DNA of 64,000 nt. It comes from an uncultured Cytophagales bacterium (lineage in GTDB: Bacteria > Bacteroidota > Bacteroidia > Cytophagales > Amoebophilaceae). Position numbers and translations under genes: made by a program. Where the stretch lies: NCBI GenBank assembly GCA_946547305.1, contig CAMNOX010000002.1, positions 38,515 through 102,514 on the forward strand, given 5' to 3'. The notes beneath the pieces were generated by a model. It was not told the DNA's origin. It made no database searches and saw only the letters and a program-made list of their open reading frames with translations. Shown piece by piece: positions 54,771 to 62,820 of the stretch (the first letter of the stretch is position 1; every line of letters begins with the position of its first letter).

Positions 54771-57700
54771 ATGCTTGGGTTTTTGACAAAAATATTCGGG
54801 TCCAAGAAAGAGGAAGATTTAAAAAGGTTGAAGCCTTATATTGAAAAGATAAATTCAGAGTACGTGAGGTTAAATTCCTTATCAAATGACGAACTTAGAG
54901 ATGAAGTCAGGAAATTAAAAGAGTTTTATTTTGACAATATTAAAAAAGAGAAGGAGGATTATAAGACTGCAAAAGATAACCTTATTAATAATACTTCAAT
55001 AGATAAAACTGAGATAAGGTCAATGGAGATAAATGTAGAAAATTGTAAAAAAAATCTAAAAAATAAATCAGAAAAAGTATTACTTGAAATGCTACCAACA
55101 GCTTTTGCAATTATTAAAGATACTGCTAGAAGGTTTACTGAATTCGATGAAATAGTAGTTAAAGAGACATTACTTGATAGTGCATTATTAGCAGATGGTA
55201 GAGATTATGTAAAGAAAGGGCAAGATAGTAATGTTGTATGGTTAACGTCATGGGATGTAATGGGAGATATCAAAAGATGGAGCATGATACACTTTGACGT
55301 TCAATTGATGGGTGGAATTGTTTTACATCAGGGTAAAATTGTAGAAATGGCTACAGGAGAAGGTAAAACATTAGTTTCAACATTACCTATATTCTTAAAC
55401 GGACTAACTGGAGAAGGAGTGCACTTGGTAACTGTAAACGATTACTTATCTAGAAGAGATTTTTATTTAAATCGTCCAATATTTGAGTTTCTTGGATTAT
55501 CTGTAGGGTGTATAGATATAACTGACCCCGGATCTACTGAGAGAAGAAAGGCCTATTATTCCGATATTACTTATGGTACAAATAATGAGTTTGGGTTTGA
55601 TTATTTAAGGGACAATATGTCAGTTAACGCTGGCGACTGTGTTCAGAGAGAGAATAATTATGCAATAATTGATGAGGTAGATTCAGTTTTAATAGACGAT
55701 TCAAGAACTCCTTTGATAATGAGTGGGGAATATGTCGATGGAGATATTGAATTATATGCAAAGTTACAACCAATTGTAAAAAGATTAGTCGAAGTCCAAA
55801 CTACTGCTGTAAATAAGTTTTTACTTGATGCTAAATCTGGTATATCACAGGATAAAAAGGATGAAAAAACAGGATTAGCTTTATTTAGAGCATATAGAGG
55901 ATATCCAAAATATAAACCATTAGTTAAGTTTCTGTCAGAGCCAGGAGTAAAATTGTTTTTAGAGAAGACAGAGAATATATACCTCGAAAACAATGCACAA
56001 AGGATGCCAGAGGTTGACCAAGAATTATATTTTTATATAGAAGAGAAACTCAATAATGTAGAATTAACTGATAAAGGATATGAATTTTTATCTGTTAAAA
56101 TTGGAGATCCTGGTTTTTTTGTACTACCTGATGTAAGTATTGATATAGACAAAATCGATAATGATCCTGGAATGTCCGAGGAAGCAAAAAGTAACATGAA
56201 AAATAAGATATTCAAGGATTATACATTAAAAACAAATAGAATACATGTTGTACAACAATTGTTGAGGGCGTATACGTTATTTGAGAAAGATTTTGATTAC
56301 GTAGTTATAAATGATAAGGTACTTATAGTTGATGAATCTACAGGAAGAATATTGGATGGTAGAAGATATTCAGATGGATTGCATCAAGCGTTAGAAGCTA
56401 AAGAACATGTAACTATTTCGAGTCTTTCTAAAACATACGCTACTATCACATTACAGAATTATTTTAGGTTGTATAATAAATTATCTGGAATGACTGGTAC
56501 GGCAGAGTTGGAGGCAGCTGAATTTTGGTCTATTTATAAATTGGATGTTGTTCAAATTCCTACTAATAAAACTGTTATAAGAGAAGACAAAAATGATGTA
56601 ATCTATAAAACAAAGAAGGTTAAATTTGCTGCTATTGTTGATAAAATTGTTGAATTATCTAAATCTGGAAGACCTGTATTAGTTGGTACAACGTCTGTAG
56701 ATGACTCAGAAATGTTAAGTAGAATGCTTGGATTAAAGAAGATAAAACACCAAATTCTTAACGCTAAATACCATAAAAAAGAGGCAGATATAATATCACA
56801 CGCAGGGGAAAGTGGTGTTGTAACTATAGCTACTAATATGGCAGGTAGAGGAACAGATATAAAGCTAGATAAACAAGCTTTAGAAGCTGGAGGGCTAGCT
56901 ATAATTGGTACGGAGAAGCATAATTCAAGAAGAGTAGATAGGCAGTTACGTGGTAGAGCCGGTAGACAAGGAGATCCTGGTTCTTCCCAGTTCTTTATAT
57001 CATTTGAAGATGATCTGATGAGAATGACACTTGGAAATTCTAGGACTCAGATGTTCATCGATAGTTTAAAAGATGACGAGGTTATTGAAAGTAGTTTAGT
57101 TACAAAATCAATTAGTAATGCACAGAAGAAAATGGAAGAAAACGATTTTGGTTATAGAAAACGATTACTAGAATATGATGACGTGCTAAATAAACAGAGG
57201 GGTAAAATATACGATTTTAGAAGAGAAGCACTCAAGAAAGAAATAATAAACTCCGATATATATAATATGATTTGGAGTGTTGTAAATAATTATATTCTGT
57301 TAAAAAGTGACGACGAAATAAGATACGATGATGTTAAGAGAAGATATAAGCAGATATCTAATTTTGAATATTTTGACGACATTGACTCATTTGAAGATAA
57401 GTTAGATAGTGAATTACTATCATCAATTTACAAGGATTTTGTAGAGAAGTATTGTCAAAAATGTTTAGATATAGATAGCAGCATATTTAATCCTAGTGAG
57501 AATAATGAAGGAATTTATAGATTTAGTGTGTCAGATGACAACTATAATATAAATGTAGAGGCTGATTTGATAAATAATAAATTTGATGATGCAAAAGCTA
57601 GATCAGAATATTTAATGAGATTAATAATTTCAAAAGTATCTATATTCTTCATTGATATGTATTGGCAAAAGCATTTACAGAAAATGGATGATCTTAAGAA

Positions 57701-57950
57701 ATCTGTACAAAATGCGTATTATGAACAGAACGATCCACTTATAGTATTTAAATTTGAGTCATATGAATTGTTTACGGAAATGATAGTGGCAATAAATTGC
57801 GATATAGTCAAATTTGTATTTCATTGTAGTCTTAATGGATTTGAGAAACATGACAAAGACGACGTTAATATAAAGGTAATTGTAAAGGATGTAAGTAATA
57901 AAGAATCGTCTGAGGAGTTTAGAAAAAAATTAAAACAAATACTTAGCTAA
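54771..57950 (+). CDS. secA: Preprotein translocase ATPase SecA
   Basis: SecA drives proteins through SecYEG, so it is the likely export motor for the many signal-peptide proteins here. The 1059-residue length reflects the large insert typical of Bacteroidota (about residues 325-470) in the first nucleotide-binding domain. Visible motifs are Walker A MATGEGKT, DYLSRRD, YGTNNEFGFDYLRDNM, Walker B IIDEVDSVLIDDSRTP, ESTGRILDGRRYSDGLHQA, GMTGTAELEA, NMAGRGTDIKL and RQLRGRAGRQGDPGSSQFF. The C-terminal zinc-binding CxCx8(H/C) tail of many SecA is missing; the protein ends in a charged stretch. A cysteine desulfurase gene follows after 13 bp. Confidence 0.98.
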   Translation: MLGFLTKIFGSKKEEDLKRLKPYIEKINSEYVRLNSLSNDELRDEVRKLKEFYFDNIKKEKEDYKTAKDNLINNTSIDKTEIRSMEINVENCKKNLKNKSEKVLLEMLPTAFAIIKDTARRFTEFDEIVVKETLLDSALLADGRDYVKKGQDSNVVWLTSWDVMGDIKRWSMIHFDVQLMGGIVLHQGKIVEMATGEGKTLVSTLPIFLNGLTGEGVHLVTVNDYLSRRDFYLNRPIFEFLGLSVGCIDITDPGSTERRKAYYSDITYGTNNEFGFDYLRDNMSVNAGDCVQRENNYAIIDEVDSVLIDDSRTPLIMSGEYVDGDIELYAKLQPIVKRLVEVQTTAVNKFLLDAKSGISQDKKDEKTGLALFRAYRGYPKYKPLVKFLSEPGVKLFLEKTENIYLENNAQRMPEVDQELYFYIEEKLNNVELTDKGYEFLSVKIGDPGFFVLPDVSIDIDKIDNDPGMSEEAKSNMKNKIFKDYTLKTNRIHVVQQLLRAYTLFEKDFDYVVINDKVLIVDESTGRILDGRRYSDGLHQALEAKEHVTISSLSKTYATITLQNYFRLYNKLSGMTGTAELEAAEFWSIYKLDVVQIPTNKTVIREDKNDVIYKTKKVKFAAIVDKIVELSKSGRPVLVGTTSVDDSEMLSRMLGLKKIKHQILNAKYHKKEADIISHAGESGVVTIATNMAGRGTDIKLDKQALEAGGLAIIGTEKHNSRRVDRQLRGRAGRQGDPGSSQFFISFEDDLMRMTLGNSRTQMFIDSLKDDEVIESSLVTKSISNAQKKMEENDFGYRKRLLEYDDVLNKQRGKIYDFRREALKKEIINSDIYNMIWSVVNNYILLKSDDEIRYDDVKRRYKQISNFEYFDDIDSFEDKLDSELLSSIYKDFVEKYCQKCLDIDSSIFNPSENNEGIYRFSVSDDNYNINVEADLINNKFDDAKARSEYLMRLIISKVSIFFIDMYWQKHLQKMDDLKKSVQNAYYEQNDPLIVFKFESYELFTEMIVAINCDIVKFVFHCSLNGFEKHDKDDVNIKVIVKDVSNKESSEEFRKKLKQILS

Positions 57951-57963
57951 TAAGCATCATCAT

Positions 57964-59142
57964 ATGAACGATGATATTATATACTTTGATAATGCTTCAA
58001 CTACAAAACCATACGGTGAGGTTGTTGATATTCTAAATACATATTCGTCTAAATATTTTTTTAATCCAAGTAGCGTATATATTCAATCGCAAAATGTAAA
58101 AAAAACAATAGAAGACGCAAGAAAAAAACTATCAAAAATAATAAACTGTAGTAAGGACGAGATATTCTTTACATCAGGAGGTACAGAATCAAACAATTGG
58201 GCAATAAAAGGTATAGCTAATAAGTATAAATTTAAAGGAAATCATATTATAACATCAAAGATAGAACATCATTCATTATTAAACTGTTGCAAATATCTTG
58301 AGAAATCTGGATTTAAAGTTACTTTTTTAGATGTTGATAAAAATGGACTTGTAGATATAGATCAATTAAAAAATTCTATAACAGATGAGACGATTCTAGT
58401 AAGTATTATTTTTGCAAATAACGAGATAGGAACTATACAAGATATTGCGCAGATAGGTAAAATATGCAAACAAAACAATGTAATATTTCACACAGATGCA
58501 GTTCAAGCTTTTGGACATTTAAATATAGATGTAAAAAGTTTTAATATTGACTTACTCTCAGTCTCTGGTCATAAATTTGGTGGACCTAAAGGTATCGGTT
58601 TCCTTTATAAAAGTAAGAATATACAATTAGAAAATTTACTTGAAGGCGGAGGTCAGGAAAAAAATAGAAGAAGTGGTACTGAAAATGTAGCTGGAATATT
58701 GGGGTTAGTAAAAGCAGCTGAAATATCTTACACAGATCTAGATAAAAAAAATGAATATATTAGAGATTTAAGAGACTATTGTATAAGTAGAATAATAGAT
58801 GAGATAGAACATTGTAGGTTAAATGGAGATAGGATTAATAGACTTCCAAACAATATTAATATAAGTTTTGAATTTATAGAGGGTGAATCATTAGTTTTAA
58901 ATCTAAATAAGTACAATATATGTTGTTCAACTGGATCGTCCTGTAGCTCTAACACATTAGATCCTTCCCATGTATTGCTCGCTATTGGATTAAACCATGA
59001 ATTATCACATGGATCACTCAGAATTACTTTAAATACTGACAATAATAGAGGACAAGTTGATTTTTTTATAGATAAATTAAAAAATATAGTCAATAAGTTA
59101 AGAGAACTATCTCCATTATACGAGGATCATAAAAATAAATAA
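57964..59142 (+). CDS. iscS: Cysteine desulfurase, IscS/NifS type
   Basis: A PLP enzyme that takes sulfur from cysteine for Fe-S clusters and thio-modified tRNAs. The 392-residue product has YFDNASTTKPYGEV, the TSGGTESNNWAIKG phosphate-binding loop, HTDAVQAFGH, the PLP lysine in SVSGHKFGGPKGIGFLY, GGGQEKNRRSGTENV, and the active-site cysteine loop CCSTGSSCSSNTLDPSHVLL. The loop length suggests the IscS/NifS class. iscU and other cluster genes are not adjacent. It lies 13 bp after secA and 21 bp before a secreted-protein gene, likely one transcript. Confidence 0.95.
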   Translation: MNDDIIYFDNASTTKPYGEVVDILNTYSSKYFFNPSSVYIQSQNVKKTIEDARKKLSKIINCSKDEIFFTSGGTESNNWAIKGIANKYKFKGNHIITSKIEHHSLLNCCKYLEKSGFKVTFLDVDKNGLVDIDQLKNSITDETILVSIIFANNEIGTIQDIAQIGKICKQNNVIFHTDAVQAFGHLNIDVKSFNIDLLSVSGHKFGGPKGIGFLYKSKNIQLENLLEGGGQEKNRRSGTENVAGILGLVKAAEISYTDLDKKNEYIRDLRDYCISRIIDEIEHCRLNGDRINRLPNNINISFEFIEGESLVLNLNKYNICCSTGSSCSSNTLDPSHVLLAIGLNHELSHGSLRITLNTDNNRGQVDFFIDKLKNIVNKLRELSPLYEDHKNK

Positions 59143-59163
59143 AAATTTTATTAACGTAACTGT

Positions 59164-60270
59164 ATGTACATTAGATTACTATGTATTGTTCTTTACTTAT
59201 TTCTGAATAATAATTGTTTCACGCAAGAAGCTTTTAAAGTTAGGAAATGCTGTCAGTGTTGTAAATGTTGTAAAGAAAATAAAGGAGATATGATATTTAA
59301 TAGCCGAAGAAAACCAATTGACGTAAAAAAAACAAAAATAACAGAATTCTGGAGGGATGGTAAGAAATTAACTCCTGAAGATATTGCTAAACTCACCGAT
59401 AAAAGCGATGATGCCCTACAAAAAACAGGTGTAACAAAAAAAGAGGTAGATGGATATTTGTCAGTAAATGATGTTTTTTATAATGACAGTACATTGACAT
59501 TCACAGATGAAAAAGGAATATATGATAATATTACAGGGATAGAGACTGGAGATGAGAAAGATGGTTCAGTGGGAAAAGGTTGTTCACTTATAAAGGACGA
59601 GATGAAACTAGCCGTCAAAAAAATTAAGGAAGTAAATATGAAGAAAACTGATAGGCAAACTCCTGTAAAAAAAAATGATAACATTGGATATTTAAGTGCA
59701 TATTATGAGGTTACAGGGAATAAAGTTGACACTATTTATAACATACTGTTTAACTTCAATGATGGTACAAATGGGTCCAATTGTTGGCAGGTTAAGCAGA
59801 TAATGAATTCCAACTGTGATGGAAATGAGGTAACTGGTGCAAAAATAACTACAAATCATCGTATTGGAAAGGCTATCTTAAGTTTTACAAAGAAAACAGA
59901 TACCGCCTCGATAGGAACTGTAATACATGATGTTACTAACACATTCAATGAAGAAAAATTTTCTGGAGGATTTGAAATGTGGGTTGAATCAGTATCTATT
60001 CCACCTAAGCAGGAGGGGTTTAGAGCTTTCCTTGCAGGTATGATTAAAGGAATACCTACAATATATGTTGATCTTGTATATCGATGCGTTTATAACGAAT
60101 TTTGCGATAAAACTACGTTTGTAGTTGTTAGTACATACTATTATACTGCAGGACGGGTTCTAAGTAAAGTCCATGATTTCCAAGCCGATGTGAAGAAAGA
60201 AGGTGATCGGGCCTTTAAAGCTATGATCGGTAAAACCTTTTCAGATAAATTAAAAGAAACGATTAAATAA
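59164..60270 (+). CDS. Secreted protein of unknown function with N-terminal Cys cluster
   Basis: A 368-residue protein. Signal peptide RLLCIVLYLFLNNNCFTQ is followed by RKCCQCCKCCKENKGD, six cysteines in eight residues. A Lys-rich linker comes next, then a folded-looking domain from about residue 95 to the end with mixed strands and helices (LSAYYEVTGNKVDTIYNILF, GGFEMWVESVSI, TTFVVVSTYYYTAGRVLSKV). The later part holds repeated aromatic strands and could be an enzyme or lipid-binding fold; I recognise no motif. It lies between iscS and dprA with short spacers and has no paralogue in the window. Confidence 0.75.
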   Translation: MYIRLLCIVLYLFLNNNCFTQEAFKVRKCCQCCKCCKENKGDMIFNSRRKPIDVKKTKITEFWRDGKKLTPEDIAKLTDKSDDALQKTGVTKKEVDGYLSVNDVFYNDSTLTFTDEKGIYDNITGIETGDEKDGSVGKGCSLIKDEMKLAVKKIKEVNMKKTDRQTPVKKNDNIGYLSAYYEVTGNKVDTIYNILFNFNDGTNGSNCWQVKQIMNSNCDGNEVTGAKITTNHRIGKAILSFTKKTDTASIGTVIHDVTNTFNEEKFSGGFEMWVESVSIPPKQEGFRAFLAGMIKGIPTIYVDLVYRCVYNEFCDKTTFVVVSTYYYTAGRVLSKVHDFQADVKKEGDRAFKAMIGKTFSDKLKETIK

Positions 60271-60301
60271 AAATTAATTACTAATTTTATATTCGTAGGT
60301 A

Positions 60302-61387
60302 ATGGATGATATCATATATCAATTAGCTCTTAGTTTAATAAAAGGTATTGGCCCTAGCATTTGGAAGAGTCTAATGAATAAATATAAATCTGCAGAGTGT
60401 ATTTTTAATCTTAGTAATTCAAATTTGTCAGAAGTTATAAAAAATAGCAATATCTGTAATTCTATTTTAAATAAAGATACGTTAACAGAAGCAGAATTAA
60501 TCGTAGCAAAACATAAGAAAGTCGGTGTAAAAATAATCTCATATTGCGATAATGATTATCCATATAGATTAAAGGAAATATATGATTCACCGTGTTTTTT
60601 ATATTGCATCGGTAATAATATCTTAAATAACACAAGAATGTTAGGTGTCATTGGCACAAGAGAACCTACAAATTATGGTATAAAAAATTGTAGAGAGTTT
60701 ATAAAGGAATTAGCTAAATACGATATTACCACAATTAGTGGGTTAGCCTATGGCATAGATGTACTTGCACATCAAGAGTCATTAAATAACAATATCCCAA
60801 CATTAGCAGTTGTAGCTGGGGGTGTTGATATAATTTATCCATCTGTACATAGAGAAGTTTATGATAGAATTATAAAGAATGGAGGATGTATTATTAGTGA
60901 ATTTGGAATTGGAACAAAACATGATAAATTTAGGTTTCCACTACGTAATCGAATAATAGCCGGACTGTCAGACGGAATATTAATAATAGAGGCAGGAGAA
61001 AAAAGTGGGACAGAAATAACTGCGTTGTGCGGAAATGAATATAATAGAGATGTTTTTGCTATCCCAGGTAATATTAATTCATTAAAATCACTAGGTTGTA
61101 ATAAACTCATAAAGGCAAATAAGGCAAGTCTAGTTACGAACGCGCACGATATTGCTGAAATGTTAAATTGGAATGCGACATTTAAAAAAATAGAAAACAA
61201 AGAAAATATACAATTAGACAAAGAATCATTAAAAATATATAATATAATAAAGCAAAATAACAACATTACATTTGATGAGATATACCAAAAAATTGATATA
61301 GATTCAAATATCCTTTCGTCAATTCTTCTAAAATTAGAAATAAGTAATTACATAAGACTAACTCATGGAAATAAATATATTATTTAA
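60302..61387 (+). CDS. dprA: DNA-processing protein DprA/Smf
   Basis: DprA loads RecA on incoming single-stranded DNA during natural transformation and is kept in many bacteria not known to be competent. The 361-residue product has an N-terminal SAM/HhH-like part (LALSLIKGIGPSIWKSLMNK), the Rossmann core (VIGTREPTNYGIKNCREFIK, TTISGLAYGIDVLAHQESL, VVAGGVDIIYPSVHRE, FPLRNRIIAGLSDGILIIEA, SGTEITA, VFAIPGNINSLKSLGCNKLI) and a C-terminal winged-helix domain (FDEIYQKIDIDSNILSSILL). Full length. Its presence may matter for the recent gene conversions seen in this window. Confidence 0.95.
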   Translation: MDDIIYQLALSLIKGIGPSIWKSLMNKYKSAECIFNLSNSNLSEVIKNSNICNSILNKDTLTEAELIVAKHKKVGVKIISYCDNDYPYRLKEIYDSPCFLYCIGNNILNNTRMLGVIGTREPTNYGIKNCREFIKELAKYDITTISGLAYGIDVLAHQESLNNNIPTLAVVAGGVDIIYPSVHREVYDRIIKNGGCIISEFGIGTKHDKFRFPLRNRIIAGLSDGILIIEAGEKSGTEITALCGNEYNRDVFAIPGNINSLKSLGCNKLIKANKASLVTNAHDIAEMLNWNATFKKIENKENIQLDKESLKIYNIIKQNNNITFDEIYQKIDIDSNILSSILLKLEISNYIRLTHGNKYII

Positions 61388-61497
61388 AATACGACCAATA
61401 GAACATTTTATTAATATCAGCAAATAATATTAGTCAAATTTTAATACTAATGTATACTTGATTTGCTAAATTACTAAAGTATTACTAGATTATATGT

Positions 61498-62700
61498 ATG
61501 CTATATTACATCTTGTTATTCATGTTAAATTCTTCGATATATTGTGGTTGCATAAAGGAATATTGGGAATATATTAAAAAAGTATGTTGCCGTTCAAAGT
61601 CAATTCCAAATCAAGATAATAATACGATAAATAGCAATGGAAGTTCCAATAAAAGTCAAGTAAATAATAGGTATAATTTCCCATTAGTAGGCCTTAATAA
61701 TATTGGTTCGACATGTTATATGAATGCTACTTTACAGTGTTTACTGCATGTAAATGACTTATATAAATACTTCCTAAAAAGATATCCAAATGACAAAAAT
61801 AAGTTAGACACGATAAATAGATCAGTTTCATCAAGAGGCAAGATATCAAATGCTTTTTATGAATTAGTTAGAGAAGTGTCAGATAAAAATAAAAAAATTT
61901 ATAGTCCTAACAATTTTAAAACAATTATTGGTCAATGTAACGGACAATTTGCACGATTTGAGGCCAATGATTCTAAAGACCTAATATTGTATTTATTGCA
62001 GACAATGCATGAAGAACTAAATTATTACGGGGATAAAAAGTTCAACAATGTAACTCAGCCTGATCAATATGATAGAATGAATGCATTCAGATATTTTAGA
62101 GACTCATATGATACTACTAATTATTCACTTATCTCAAATATTTTCTATGGGACTTATGAATTTAGAACATTATGTCATAAATGTAGACGCGTTATGTATA
62201 GTTATCAAAAGTTTGAATTCATCTCTTTTGAAATGTCTAATTATCATAATAGGGAATTTAATATTTATGATGGGCTTAGAGATATTACTGGGCCAGAGAG
62301 ACTATTTGGCACTAATCAATATTACTGTAGTACTTGTAAACAATTTGCAGATTCCGAGATAACTACCAACATAATACAGCCGCCTAATAAATTATTAATT
62401 AATATTGACTATGGTGCCGATAAGGTATTCAAGCCTTCTAAGGTTAAGTTTGACGAAGAAATAGATATAACACAATATGTGGCTTCCAACTTTGGTGCAC
62501 CAATTAAATATAGGTTAATAGGTGTTTGTACGCATTTAGGTCAATCAGGATGGAGTGGACATTATATTGCATTTTGCAAAAATAAGGAAACTGGGCAATG
62601 GTATAAGTTTAACGATTCACATGTAAGTAGTTGTGATAAAAAAGATATTTATTCAGGAAGTCCATACCTATTAATATATGAAGTAGTTGAACAACAATAA
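61498..62700 (+). CDS. Secreted ubiquitin-specific protease (USP, peptidase C19)
   Basis: USPs remove ubiquitin from proteins. Bacteria have no ubiquitin, so this is presumably a host-directed effector. The 400-residue protein has a signal-like start (LYYILLFMLNSSIYCGC) and then spaced cysteines (CGC...VCCRSK). The USP fold starts at about residue 62: Cys box LVGLNNIGSTCYMNATLQCL with the nucleophile Cys73, a zinc finger of two CxxC pairs (TLCHKCRRV and YYCSTCKQF), and the His box GHYIAFCKN (His355) with KFNDSHVS (Asp373) and SPYLLIYE. All catalytic residues are present, so it is likely active. It is small for a USP. A second USP gene follows 120 bp downstream. Confidence 0.95.
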   Translation: MLYYILLFMLNSSIYCGCIKEYWEYIKKVCCRSKSIPNQDNNTINSNGSSNKSQVNNRYNFPLVGLNNIGSTCYMNATLQCLLHVNDLYKYFLKRYPNDKNKLDTINRSVSSRGKISNAFYELVREVSDKNKKIYSPNNFKTIIGQCNGQFARFEANDSKDLILYLLQTMHEELNYYGDKKFNNVTQPDQYDRMNAFRYFRDSYDTTNYSLISNIFYGTYEFRTLCHKCRRVMYSYQKFEFISFEMSNYHNREFNIYDGLRDITGPERLFGTNQYYCSTCKQFADSEITTNIIQPPNKLLINIDYGADKVFKPSKVKFDEEIDITQYVASNFGAPIKYRLIGVCTHLGQSGWSGHYIAFCKNKETGQWYKFNDSHVSSCDKKDIYSGSPYLLIYEVVEQQ

Positions 62701-62820
62701 GATTGACAATAATCTATTTTATAATAGCCTATATGTAATTGGTAATAAAATCGGAAACCTTAGCAAGAAGAAGAACTGTTTTAATTTTTGTTTTTATTAT
62801 ATAATTATTAATTTACAATT

